A stretch of DNA of 64,000 nucleotides from Sphingobium arseniciresistens (GCA_029167225.1 JARFNK010000005.1:1-64000); one strand, 5' to 3'. Numbered from the stretch's first letter, positions 51,148 to 59,865 are shown. Notes: a model not told the origin generated them from the sequence alone. Numbers and translations: made by a program.

Positions 51148-51195
51148 ATGAGGGGGTCTCTGTTCGATACAGAACAGAAACCCCCTCATTTTTTT
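51148..51195 (+). terminator. Terminator after the chemoreceptor
   Basis: ATGAGGGGGT at 51148-51157 pairs with ACCCCCTCAT at 51180-51189, TCTGTTC/GAACAGA extends the stem inside, and a T-run follows. Confidence 0.93.
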
Positions 51196-51764
51196 GAGGT
51201 CTGAAACGCGGTGACCGCAACCCGCCGGTGGCGGTCGCACGGGCTCCCCCTACGGCATTTCCCCAACTCCCCTGGTTGAAGGATCTCCTGCGCTGGGCGA
51301 ATGCCTTCGACGAGAAAACTGCAGACGCGCGCCGGGCACTGACGCGGGAAAGGGGGTGCCCGCGGCGGCCTCCTTCCCGAGCGCTGTTCAACTATGGCGT
51401 TGATTTATGGTTAACATTTTATTCTGGCCGCGCACAGGCCCTCATCGCGATACCCCCGAAACAACCTGCGGGAATGCTGTCGAGGGCGATGTACCTCCAA
51501 AAGCGATGTTCCCGAGCTGACCGAAGATTCCGTCCCCGAGCTGTCATGAAGTTCAAATAGCCTCACCTTGAATAGGGGTTGAGCGAGGCGCGATCAGATG
51601 AGTACAGCTTTTCCTCTAAGGGAAACCCCTTAATTGGTGGATGGCATCGATCACGGCATTGCTCTTTTTTAGCAGCCACTTAGCGCTGCAGGTCGCATCC
51701 GTTCCAGGGGGGAGGGGAACGGAAAAAAGTTCAATATGAACATAAATCCACGATTGAGATTTTG
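51196..51764. other. Intergenic region without a convincing gene
   Basis: An open frame at 51228-51560 has no recognisable features and an uneven, Arg/Pro-rich composition. TAAGGG-AAAC-CCCTTA near 51618-51633 and CCGTTCC...GGAACGG near 51700-51722 are inverted repeats that may control the next gene. Nothing else was recognised. Confidence 0.5.
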
Positions 51765-52100
51765 ATGAGCAGCAATGCATATAATGGGGCTATCGAAGCG
51801 TCGGATGAACGCAAGGGGTCGAGCGCCGAATTCCATTTCACGTTGAAGCTGTCGGTCGAGAGTGTCGCGGCGCTTTGGAGTGCTGCTGCACGACGCAGCA
51901 TGGACGAGAGTGACCTCAATGAGGACGACATCGCAGAGACCTTCGGCCCGCCCGAAGATCCCTCGGTCGAGGATTGTCTGATGGCGCTGGCATTACCACT
52001 GCGGATTCCCGGCTGCACGATGCTGGAAGTCGATCTTCGGCCGATTGTGCATGAAACGCTCACCGAGCGTTTTCCCGCGAGGCGCCTGGCACAGATATAG
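51765..52100 (+). CDS. Unrecognised 111-residue acidic protein
   Basis: A small acidic protein: MSSNAYNGAIEASDERKGSS, then EFHFTLKLSVESVAALWSAA with ARRSMDESDLNEDDIAETFG, and a conserved-looking centre EDPSVEDCLMALALPLRIPG. The amphipathic helices and regular third-position GC suggest a real gene. No signal, membrane segment or known motif is visible, and the ribosome-binding site is poor. It stands alone between the chemoreceptor terminator and the convergent flgD, and I can suggest no function. Confidence 0.5.
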   Translation: MSSNAYNGAIEASDERKGSSAEFHFTLKLSVESVAALWSAAARRSMDESDLNEDDIAETFGPPEDPSVEDCLMALALPLRIPGCTMLEVDLRPIVHETLTERFPARRLAQI

Positions 52101-52290
52101 CCGCCACGGCCATGCTGGCCGGGCGGCTGGATGATCTTGTGGAAAGGCGCTGAACAGCTTTCCGCTTGGTCCGAGGCGCCGGGCTTGGCAATGCCATGAA
52201 ATGGCCGGGCCGCGCCTTCGAGCACCCCGGCCCGCCGGAGGGCCGGCGCATCAAATCGGACGCAGGCCCGGCGCCGCTTCGATATTCGGC

Positions 52291-52947
52291 TTAGTTGGGC
52301 GAAGAGATCGCCACCAGGCCCGACACCGGCATGCGAATGCCGTTGACGCCCAGCATCACGCCTGAACCATCCGTCACCACATCCTTGACCGTCGCGACCG
52401 AGTTGATCGTCACTGGCAAGTTGGCGCCGCTGGCGTTGGTCGCGGTCACGGACAGGGTATAGGCGCCATCGACCGCGCGGGTGCCGTCGCTCTTCTTGCC
52501 ATCCCACGAATAGCGCCCCTGCGATGCGGCATCGAGCGTCGTCTCGCTGACGATCTTGCCATTGGCATCCTTGATCTGGGCCTTCATCGTGGTGGGCGTG
52601 CCGTCGGCATAATAGGTCCAGGTCGCCGGCGCTTCGCCCAGCCCGGACACGGGCGAATCGAAGCGGGCTTCCTTGCCGATATAGTTCGACGCCTGCGACA
52701 TCTGCTGCGATCCCAGCTGCGTCAGGATGTCCTGAAGCGCGCCGGTCTGCTGCATGGCCTGTTCGACCTGCGAATATTGCACCAGCTGCTGGGTATATTC
52801 CGACGTATCCATCGGATCGAGCGGATCCTGGTTCTGCATCTGCGTCGTCAGCAGTTTCAGGAACATGTTATAGTCCGCCGAAAGACCCGTCGACGATGTC
52901 GTCGTCGCTGTGTTGCGGCTCGCGCTATTGCCGGTAATCGTCGTCAT
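52291..52947 (-). CDS. flgD: Hook scaffolding protein FlgD
   Basis: A 218-residue hook cap protein. The N-terminal motif MFLKLLTTQMQNQDPLDPMD with TSEYTQQLVQYSQVEQ is diagnostic. The C-terminal half holds the FlgD Ig-like and Tudor-like domains (TTLDAASQGRYSWDGKKSDG, AYTLSVTATNASG). It directs polymerisation of FlgE at the hook tip. It follows fliK by 12 bases. Confidence 0.95.
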   Translation of the reverse strand: MTTITGNSASRNTATTTSSTGLSADYNMFLKLLTTQMQNQDPLDPMDTSEYTQQLVQYSQVEQAMQQTGALQDILTQLGSQQMSQASNYIGKEARFDSPVSGLGEAPATWTYYADGTPTTMKAQIKDANGKIVSETTLDAASQGRYSWDGKKSDGTRAVDGAYTLSVTATNASGANLPVTINSVATVKDVVTDGSGVMLGVNGIRMPVSGLVAISSPN

Positions 52948-52959
52948 CTATGCTGTTCC

Positions 52960-54411
52960 TTATGCCATGAGGTCGATGCGGCCGCTGCTCCTGAGCTGCC
53001 GGTAGATCGGATCGGCAGAAGCTGTCTCGGCGCTGCCCGTGCCGCCATCGCCCCGGCCATTGCCGCCGGCCGATCCCTGCTGGCCGCGATAGCCGCCCTG
53101 TCCCTGATCGGATGCGCGGCTGTCGAACTTGAGCGACTGCGCATCGGCACGCACGCCCGCATCGGCCAGCGCGCGGCTGAGGTCGCCGGTTTCCCGGCGC
53201 AGCATGTCGAGCGCCGCGGGACTGTCCGCCGCCATCACCGCCCGCAGCACGCCGTCGCGATCGAAGGACAGGCGCACGTCGATGCGGCCCATTTCAGCGG
53301 GATCGAGGCGAATGAGCACGTCATCGCGGCCGTCATTGACGGCACGGGCAATCTCCACGCCCATGTCGCTGCCGATCCGCCCGGTCTGGGCGGCCACGAC
53401 CGGCGAATGCGGCGTCATGGCGGCCGATGCAGCGGCATATTGCTGCCCCACGGGCCGGGTGACCGCGCCGGGCAATGACTGGCTGAACAGCGGCGAGGGC
53501 AGGCTGGGATCGGCGCCATCGACGGGCGCGCCATCCACAGCGGCCTCTGGCGCCTTGCCGGTCTCACCACTCGCGCGGGCCGTAACCGTTGCATGAACCG
53601 CCGCAGTCTTGGACGCGGCCTTGCCCGCGGCGACGTCCGGCGGGGCCGCGGCCACGCCGCCCTGCGGCTCGGCGACAGCCTCTTGCACATGATGCGTCGT
53701 CACAGGGTTGTGAGCAGGCAGCATATCCGCCTTCGCCGACACCAGAGACGCCGGATCGACCGCAGCATCCTCGCTGCCGCCATCCGTGCCATCAGTTCCG
53801 CCGATCGAGGCCGTATCGCTTGCCGGGGCGGCAGGCTGCGCGGTTGTCGCGGCCATGGCCACTGCCATCATCGCGCTGGCGGCTCCGCCATCGGCGGCCG
53901 GGACCGCCTGCGGCTGGACGGCGGCTGTGTTCGCTTCCGGGCTGGCTGCCGGCTTATGTCCCGGCTTGGCCTGCACTCGCACGTCGGCATTGGGCTGGGG
54001 CAGGGCCGGGGCGGCAAGCGCGCTCTCCATTGCGGCATCAGCCAGCACTATTTCGGCCAGCGTTGCGCCCTTGCCCGGCGCCGGAAGCGCGGGCGCGGGC
54101 TCGGCATTGACGGGGGGTATCCCCGCATTGCCTGCAGGATGAGGCAGGGGGGCCTCCGCCTGCATGGTCAGCGGCTGGCCGGTGGGGAGTTCCGGCTGGA
54201 CCGTCGGCAAGCCTGGCTGACCGGCCACCGGTCCCGCCTGCTGCACGACGATACTATCGGCCGGCAGTTCGATCATCGCGCCGAAGCCGCCATCGCCCTG
54301 GGGAGGCGCCACGCCCGCGAGGGCCGTTGCCGCCACCAGAGAGGTTGCGCCCGGCATGAGGAAGGCCGCGAGCCCGCCAGCCTGCACCGTAGAATTTGTC
54401 GCCATGGTCAT
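52960..54411 (-). CDS. fliK: Hook-length control protein FliK
   Basis: A 483-residue protein. The long N-terminal part is a low-complexity Ala/Pro/Gln-rich ruler region. Residues about 375-450 hold the FliK C-terminal domain, DVLIRLDPAEMGRIDVRLSF and LRAVMAADSPAALDMLRRET, which acts on FlhB to switch export specificity. The start at 54411 follows GGAACCTTCTGAC; the promoter core ends about 40 bases upstream. It is co-transcribed with flgD. Confidence 0.9.
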   Translation of the reverse strand: MTMATNSTVQAGGLAAFLMPGATSLVAATALAGVAPPQGDGGFGAMIELPADSIVVQQAGPVAGQPGLPTVQPELPTGQPLTMQAEAPLPHPAGNAGIPPVNAEPAPALPAPGKGATLAEIVLADAAMESALAAPALPQPNADVRVQAKPGHKPAASPEANTAAVQPQAVPAADGGAASAMMAVAMAATTAQPAAPASDTASIGGTDGTDGGSEDAAVDPASLVSAKADMLPAHNPVTTHHVQEAVAEPQGGVAAAPPDVAAGKAASKTAAVHATVTARASGETGKAPEAAVDGAPVDGADPSLPSPLFSQSLPGAVTRPVGQQYAAASAAMTPHSPVVAAQTGRIGSDMGVEIARAVNDGRDDVLIRLDPAEMGRIDVRLSFDRDGVLRAVMAADSPAALDMLRRETGDLSRALADAGVRADAQSLKFDSRASDQGQGGYRGQQGSAGGNGRGDGGTGSAETASADPIYRQLRSSGRIDLMA

Positions 54412-54449
54412 GTCAGAAGGTTCCTGCCGCGCGATGCGCCTCAAAGATC

Positions 54450-54498
54450 ATTATAGGATGGAGAACATGCGATCGGGTCATCTCAGGCAATCGATCCC
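54450..54498 (-). promoter_or_regulatory. Promoter of the fliK-flgD operon
   Basis: An exact TCCTATAAT at 54450-54458 (minus), preceded by CA, 38 bases before the fliK start. GGGATCGATTGCC at 54486-54498, one mismatch to GGCA-N5-TGCC, lies 27 bases further upstream, inside the end of flhA. Confidence 0.65.
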
Positions 54499-56573
54499 AG
54501 CGTCCGCAGCCGGGCGCGTGCATGAATCTCGTTCTGCGACAGCACCACCGTCGCCGGGCGCACCCGCTCGATGATCGAGCGCACGAAGGGGCGCAGCGGC
54601 GGGCTGGTGAGCAGCACGGGTATTTCCCCCTGCGAAGCGAACCGATCATAGGTTTCGCGCACCGAGGCGATGAAGGTCTGCAGGCTGGAAGGCGCCATCG
54701 CGAGATGCCGCTCGTCGCCCTGGCCGACGATGCTCTCGGCAAACTCCTCGTCCCAACGGCCGCCCAGCGTGATGATGGGGATGCTGCCGTCGAAGGTCTG
54801 CTGCGCGGAAATCTGGCGCGAGAGCCGCGCGCGGACATGCTCCGTCACCTGCGACAGGTTGCCGGTCATCGCCGTCGCCTCAGCGATCCCTTCCAGGATC
54901 GTGGGGATGTCGCGGATCGACACGCTTTCGGAAAGCAGGTTCTGCAGCACGCGCTGCACGCCCGAGATCGAGATCTTCGAGGGGATGATGTCCGCCACCA
55001 GCTTTTCGGCGTCCTTGTGGACTTCGTTCAGCAGCTTCTGCGTCTCGGCATAGGAGAGCAGGTCGGCGATATTGTCCTTCACGATTTCGGTGAGGTGGGT
55101 GGTGACGACGGTGCCGCAATCGACCACGGTCAGTCCGCGGAAGCCCGCTTCCTCGCGCATGTCGCGGTCGATCCACAGCGCCGGCAGGTGGAAGACCGGC
55201 TCCTGCGTCGGTTCACCCGCAATGCCCGGATCCGTGCCTGCCGCGTTGATGACGAGCAGTTTGCCGATGCGCAGCTCGCCGCGCGCGATCTCCGTTTCCT
55301 TGACGTAGACGATATATTCATTGGCCTGCAGCGCCATATTGTCGAGGATGCGGACGGACGGCAGCACGAAGCCATAGTCGATCGCCATCTGCCGGCGCAG
55401 GGCGCGGACCTGATCGTCCAGCCGCGGTTCCGCATTGGCATCGTTGATGAGCGGCAGCAGCCCGTAGCCCAGCTCGATCCGCAGTGCGTCGATGGCGAGC
55501 GTGCGGGCGATCGGTTCTTCGCTCGGCGCCTGCTGCTGCTGGGCGAGGGCTTCCTCGATCCGCGTGCGTGCCGCCTGCGCTTCCGCGCGGTTGGTCATCG
55601 ACCAGGCCAGCCAGCCGCACAGGCCGCCGAACAGCGCGAAGGGCACGAACGGCAGGCCCGGCATCAGCGCGAGCAGGATCATCAGCACCGCGACCATGCC
55701 GAACGCCTTGGGATAGCGGCCCAGCTGATCGCCCAGCGCCGCGCCGGTCTTGCCGGAAATACCGCCCTTCGACACCAGCAGGCCGGCGGCGGTGGAGACG
55801 ATCAGCGCCGGGATCTGGCTGACCAGGCCGTCGCCGACCGTCAGGATGGTATAGCTGCGGAAGGCTTCGCCAAAGGGCACGCCGTGGATGGCGACGCCGA
55901 TGATAAGGCCGACGACGATGTTGATCGCGGTGATGAGCAGCGCCGCGACGGCATCGCCCTTCACGAATTTGGAGGCACCGTCCATGGCGCCGTAGAAGCC
56001 GCTTTCCGCCTCGATCTCCGCCCGGCGCTCCCGCGCCTGCGTTTCGGTGATCGTGCCGGCGTTGAGGTCGGCGTCGATCGCCATCTGCTTGCCGGGCATC
56101 GCGTCCAGGCTGAAGCGCGCCGCCACTTCGGCGATGCGCCCCGCGCCCTTGGTGATGACGACGAAGTTGATGACGATCAGGATCGCGAAGATGGTGAGAC
56201 CGATGACGGTCTCGCCGCCCATCAGGAACTCGCCAAAGGCCGCGATCACGCCGCCCGCGGCATTATGCCCTTCATGCCCATGCCCCAGGATCAGCCGCGT
56301 CGAGGCGAGGTTGAGGCCCAGCCGCAGCATCGTCACGATCAGCAGGATCGTGGGGAAGCTCGACAGCTGCAGCGGCTTGTCGATGAACAGCGCGGTCATG
56401 AGGATCAGGACCGACGCGGTGATCGACAACGCCAGGCCGAAATCCAGCATCCAGCCGGGCATCGGCAGGATGAGCATCGCGATGATGCCGATCACGCCGA
56501 GCGCGAGCGCGAGATCGCGACCCGGCCCGAGGCGCTTCAGGAACTGATCTATTTGTGGGGGCATGGACTGCAT
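54483..56573 (-). CDS. flhA: Flagellar export gate protein FlhA
   Basis: A 696-residue protein with about eight N-terminal membrane helices (LALALGVIGIIAMLILPMPG, ITASVLILMTALFIDKPLQL and so on), the conserved FHIPEP-type loop seen here as VVITKGAGRIAEVAARFSLD and AMPGKQMAIDADLNAG, and a large cytoplasmic domain that binds chaperone-substrate complexes (PTILEGIAEATAMTGNLSQV). The start is uncertain between codons at 56585, 56573 and 56564. It is the last gene of fliF-fliN-flbD-flhA. Confidence 0.95.
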   Translation of the reverse strand: MQSMPPQIDQFLKRLGPGRDLALALGVIGIIAMLILPMPGWMLDFGLALSITASVLILMTALFIDKPLQLSSFPTILLIVTMLRLGLNLASTRLILGHGHEGHNAAGGVIAAFGEFLMGGETVIGLTIFAILIVINFVVITKGAGRIAEVAARFSLDAMPGKQMAIDADLNAGTITETQARERRAEIEAESGFYGAMDGASKFVKGDAVAALLITAINIVVGLIIGVAIHGVPFGEAFRSYTILTVGDGLVSQIPALIVSTAAGLLVSKGGISGKTGAALGDQLGRYPKAFGMVAVLMILLALMPGLPFVPFALFGGLCGWLAWSMTNRAEAQAARTRIEEALAQQQQAPSEEPIARTLAIDALRIELGYGLLPLINDANAEPRLDDQVRALRRQMAIDYGFVLPSVRILDNMALQANEYIVYVKETEIARGELRIGKLLVINAAGTDPGIAGEPTQEPVFHLPALWIDRDMREEAGFRGLTVVDCGTVVTTHLTEIVKDNIADLLSYAETQKLLNEVHKDAEKLVADIIPSKISISGVQRVLQNLLSESVSIRDIPTILEGIAEATAMTGNLSQVTEHVRARLSRQISAQQTFDGSIPIITLGGRWDEEFAESIVGQGDERHLAMAPSSLQTFIASVRETYDRFASQGEIPVLLTSPPLRPFVRSIIERVRPATVVLSQNEIHARARLRTLGSIA

Positions 56574-56621
56574 CCGCTCAATCAATGTGGGGAAAGCGCG
56601 CTCGGGCGAAGGTGGGCTGGG

Positions 56622-57065
56622 TTATGATCGCATCAGCATGGGCGAGACCTGCAGCCCCTCGTCCAGGAAGCTATGCAGCTTGTTCCGCACGGTGCGGACC
56701 GAGATGCCCAGCATGGACGCGGCCGAGGTGCGATTGCCGCGGCAATGCGCCAGCGTCTGGAGGATCAGGGCACGCTCGACCTCTGCGATCGTGCGGCCGA
56801 CCAGATCCTCCACCGTCGCACCCAGCGACCGGCTGCCACCGCGCTCGCCGCGAAGACGGGCGATGACCTCCGGCAGGTTGACCGCGACGTCGACCATCAC
56901 CAGTTCGCCCGGCGCCTTGCGCCAGCGCTCCAGCATCGCGCCATTTGCCGCGCCGATGGCGATACTGGCCGCCGACCCGCGGACCATTTCCGTCGCAAGG
57001 CCGATCGTGTTGCCCAGCTCGCCGACCAGCAGCAGGTTGGCTGATTCATTTTCCGGCACCAACAT
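56622..57065 (-). CDS. Short FlbD-like regulator lacking the AAA+ domain
   Basis: A 147-residue protein. Residues 10-75 resemble the degenerate receiver domain of Caulobacter FlbD (NLLLVGELGNTIGLATEMVR; ELVMVDVAVNLPEVIARL). Residues 88-135 are a Fis-type helix-turn-helix, VGRTIAEVERALILQTLAHC then RGNRTSAASMLGISVRTVRN, very close to the end of FlbD. The roughly 240-residue AAA+ domain that normally lies between them and activates sigma-54 polymerase is wholly absent, without a frameshift or broken frame. It is located between fliN and flhA, exactly the flbD position, and overlaps fliN. It could still bind DNA but could not activate sigma-54. Confidence 0.85.
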   Translation of the reverse strand: MLVPENESANLLLVGELGNTIGLATEMVRGSAASIAIGAANGAMLERWRKAPGELVMVDVAVNLPEVIARLRGERGGSRSLGATVEDLVGRTIAEVERALILQTLAHCRGNRTSAASMLGISVRTVRNKLHSFLDEGLQVSPMLMRS

Positions 57066-57427
57066 CAACGGTCCTGACGCACGATTTCGGTGAGGGTGAC
57101 GCCCAGCGTGCTGTCGATCAGCACGACTTCGCCACGCGCGATCAGGCGGTTGTTGACGAAGATGTCGACGGGCTCGCCCACGCGGCGATCCAGTTCGACA
57201 ACCATGCCCGGCTTCAGGCGAAGCAGGTCACCAATGTCCATGCGGGAGCGGCCCAGCACGGCCTGGACCTTTACCGGCACGTCGAACACGGCCTGCAGGT
57301 CTTCGGGGGTAGGCGGCGCAGAGGAGCGCGGGGGTGCCCACTGGGCATTGATGTCGTCTTCGCCGCCAATATTCTCATCGCCGAAATGCGTTGGGGCAAG
57401 CTGACGGGGTTCGAGGTCTTCGATCAT
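57065..57427 (-). CDS. fliN: Flagellar motor switch protein FliN
   Basis: A 120-residue C-ring protein: an acidic N-terminus (GDENIGGEDDINAQ) and a SpoA domain with AVFDVPVKVQAVLGRSRMDI, DLLRLKPGMVVELDRRVGEP and VDIFVNNRLIARGEVVLIDS. The start at 57427 follows AAAGGTGATCAG. It lies 12 bases after fliF and overlaps the FlbD-like gene. With FliM and FliG it forms the rotor switch. Confidence 0.95.
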   Translation of the reverse strand: MIEDLEPRQLAPTHFGDENIGGEDDINAQWAPPRSSAPPTPEDLQAVFDVPVKVQAVLGRSRMDIGDLLRLKPGMVVELDRRVGEPVDIFVNNRLIARGEVVLIDSTLGVTLTEIVRQDR

Positions 57428-57438
57428 CTGATCACCTT

Positions 57439-59049
57439 TCATGCGTTCATCCATTGGCGGATCACGGAGGCCGATTCCGCGGGGCTGGCCGAAATCGCGT
57501 CACCAATCCGCTTGAGTACGGAAAGCTTGATGCGGCCATCGACCTGGGCGAGGGCGACTTCCTGATCGAGCAGGGGTACGCCGTCCTCCTCGCGCATCGC
57601 CTCGAGCTGGCGGAGCGCTTCCTCGTCGCCATCCGCCGCCCGTGTGGCGAGCGCGAGCATCTGCGGGTTCTCCGCTGTCAGCAGCTGCTCGGCGGGGGCT
57701 TCTTCCACGATGATGCTGGGCTTGGGGCGCAGCATCCGCACCGCGACCAGGGCGACGGCACCGATCAGGACGATCTTGAGCAGATCGAACAGACGGTCGC
57801 TGGTGATGCCGAAGGGCAGGCCGCCAACGCTGTCGCCATCCTCCTGCGGCGTGGCGAAGGTCATGCTTTCCACGACCACGCTGTCACCCCGTTCGGCATC
57901 GAAGCCCACGGCGTTTTCCACCAGGCGGGTCAGGCGCTGGACCTGTGCCTGCGGAAGCCCCTTGGGACCACCATCGACCATCACCGCGACGGTCAGCCGG
58001 TTGACCTTGCCCGGCGAGCGGACGGAGACCTTCTGGGTCCGGCTGTTCTGGTAGGTGACGTCCTCGGAGGTTTCGTTGCGGGCAGAGCGGCGGTTGTTGC
58101 CGCCATTGCCGTTGATCGCACCCTGGGCGTCGGGCAGCTGAGCGCCTACGGTCACACCGCTTGCGCCGGCCGCATTCTCGTCATTCTGGTCATTGGATTC
58201 GACCGTCACCTGATGCGCGATGACCTGGGTATCGGGATCGAAGGTTTCGGCTTCCTCGCGAACCTGGTCGCGTTCCAGCACGGCCGACACTTCGGCCCGC
58301 ACCTTGCCGGCACCCACGATCGGCTCGACCATCGCCTCGATCTCGGAGCGCAGGCGGGCTTCCACCGCGGTCTGCCGTTCCTCGATCTCGGAGGAGGCTC
58401 CGCCACCCGCTTCACCGGCCCGGGCGAGCAATGCGCCGGACTGATCCACGATCGACACGCTTTCGGGCGCCAGTTCGGGCACGGAGGACGAGACGAGGTT
58501 GCGGATGGCCTGCACGGCCTCCCCGGTCAACCGGCCGGTGGTCTTCACCGTCACGGCAGCCGTCGCCTTGCGCGGTTCCGCCTGGAACATGGCGCGTTCC
58601 GGCATCACGATATGGACGCGCGCCTTGCTGACCTTGTCCAGGCTCTCGATCGACTTGGCGAGTTCGCCCTCGATCGCACGCGTTTCGTTGATCTTGGCGC
58701 GGGAGGACGAGATGCCGAAGGGCTCCTCGGAATCCAGCACCTCATAGCCGATCTTGCCGCCCAGCTGCTCCGATGCCATCGCCATGCGCAGCTCGGGCAG
58801 TTTTTCGACCGGCGCCATGACCGACGTGCCATCGGCGGAAAGCTGGAATGGTACACCCTGTGCCGTCAGTTTTTCGGTAATCGACCGAGCCGCCGACGGA
58901 TCAAGATCCGTATAGAGAAAGCCCATTTCCGAAGAAGGGCTGCGCATGGCCAGAGCGGCGATGCCGACCAGGAGGGCGAAAGCGACGCCCCCCATCAGCA
59001 TCAGGCGGCGCGGGCCGACCTGCGCGATAAAGTTCCTTATTCCATCCAA
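57439..59049 (-). CDS. fliF: Flagellar MS-ring protein FliF
   Basis: A 536-residue membrane ring protein. Membrane helices near residues 20-38 and 420-440 flank a large periplasmic part with SLDKVSKARVHIVMPERAMF, AVQAIRNLVSSSVPELAPES and VSIVDQSGALLA; the C-terminus contains the FliG-binding end VIRQWMNA. I choose TTG 59049, preceded by GACGAGGCTGCC, because the first ATG of the frame (59100) lies inside the TCCTATAATG promoter core and so would not be in the transcript. Confidence 0.93.
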   Translation of the reverse strand: MDGIRNFIAQVGPRRLMLMGGVAFALLVGIAALAMRSPSSEMGFLYTDLDPSAARSITEKLTAQGVPFQLSADGTSVMAPVEKLPELRMAMASEQLGGKIGYEVLDSEEPFGISSSRAKINETRAIEGELAKSIESLDKVSKARVHIVMPERAMFQAEPRKATAAVTVKTTGRLTGEAVQAIRNLVSSSVPELAPESVSIVDQSGALLARAGEAGGGASSEIEERQTAVEARLRSEIEAMVEPIVGAGKVRAEVSAVLERDQVREEAETFDPDTQVIAHQVTVESNDQNDENAAGASGVTVGAQLPDAQGAINGNGGNNRRSARNETSEDVTYQNSRTQKVSVRSPGKVNRLTVAVMVDGGPKGLPQAQVQRLTRLVENAVGFDAERGDSVVVESMTFATPQEDGDSVGGLPFGITSDRLFDLLKIVLIGAVALVAVRMLRPKPSIIVEEAPAEQLLTAENPQMLALATRAADGDEEALRQLEAMREEDGVPLLDQEVALAQVDGRIKLSVLKRIGDAISASPAESASVIRQWMNA

Positions 59050-59098
59050 GGCAGCCTCGTCTTGCAAAGCAGCAAGACCCCGCTGGCCTTGCCCATTC

Positions 59099-59130
59099 AT
59101 TATAGGATGAATGGCTAGGCAACTCTTGCC
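59099..59130 (-). promoter_or_regulatory. Composite promoter of the fliF-fliN-flbD-flhA operon
   Basis: On the minus strand GGCAAGAGTTGCC (59118-59130), ten bases, then TCCTATAAT (59099-59107). The layout is the same as before flbT and fliL. The promoter lies between fliH and fliF, which are otherwise adjacent. Confidence 0.72.
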
Positions 59131-59144
59131 GGGGACCGAAAACT

Positions 59145-59807
59145 TTATGCCTCCCTGGGCGCCTCAAGCAAACCGGCCATTTCGGCGCGCACGGCCGCGC
59201 GACGCGCCGCCGCATCGACGAACAGGCCGCCTTCCGCCCAGACGATATGCGCGTCGTTGGCGGCAAGTTTTTCATCCGCGACGACGCTCAGCGACAACGC
59301 ACGGCGTTCGCCGGCGACGCGCTGCGCCACCAGTTTCTCCATGTCCGGCACCGTGTCGGGATGGACGCGGATCTGTAGCGCGGTGCCCCGCGCGACCTGC
59401 TGGAGCACGCGCCCCAGCGCCTCGTCGATCGCCCGCCCCGGCTCCGCGGCGAGCGCATGGCCCGCCATCAGCTCCGCAGCACTGAAGGCGACCTCGGCCG
59501 CCTCCCGCATCATGCGCTGTGTGATGTCGGCGATCTTGCGGTCGACCTCGTCCAGCGCAGCATGCAGCGCATCGGCTGCGGCAAGGGTCGCCTCGGCGCG
59601 CTCCGCCCTGGCCTGGGTCAGGCCGGCGTCGAAGCCGTCAACCCGCGCGCGGGCCAGTTCGGCCTGATATTCCTCCTTCTGCCGGGCAAGAAGGGATTCG
59701 AGCGCAGCATGGCGTTCGCGCAGGTCGTCATCCGCTTCCTTCGGCCGTGGCGGTTCCACGGACGGAAAGCGAAAGACCCTGTCGAAACCGAATGGCGTTA
59801 TGGGCAT
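59145..59807 (-). CDS. fliH: Flagellar export apparatus protein FliH
   Basis: A 220-residue regulator of the FliI ATPase. It has an N-terminal disordered part, a long helical segment (LESLLARQKEEYQAELARAR with many small residues), and a C-terminal domain with LRQVARGTALQIRVHPDTVP-like sequence (VARGTALQIRVHPDTVP) and VVADEKLAANDAHIVWAEGG, typical of FliH. ATG 59807 is preceded by GGAGGCTGCC; an ATG five codons earlier is possible. It follows fliG. Confidence 0.85.
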   Translation of the reverse strand: MPITPFGFDRVFRFPSVEPPRPKEADDDLRERHAALESLLARQKEEYQAELARARVDGFDAGLTQARAERAEATLAAADALHAALDEVDRKIADITQRMMREAAEVAFSAAELMAGHALAAEPGRAIDEALGRVLQQVARGTALQIRVHPDTVPDMEKLVAQRVAGERRALSLSVVADEKLAANDAHIVWAEGGLFVDAAARRAAVRAEMAGLLEAPREA

Positions 59808-59865
59808 GGCAGCCTCCATCATCGACCTTTCAATTCTGGACTTGGCGAAAAGAACGGCCCGATGA

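Noticed and set aside
51228-51560. 110-codon open frame after the chemoreceptor
   Set aside because: Uneven Arg/Pro-rich composition, no ribosome-binding site and no recognisable family; kept as intergenic.
51731-52507. 258-codon minus-strand frame over the 111-residue gene and the end of flgD
   Set aside because: It overlaps flgD in another frame and has no family resemblance; the plus-strand frame at 51765 looks more like coding sequence.
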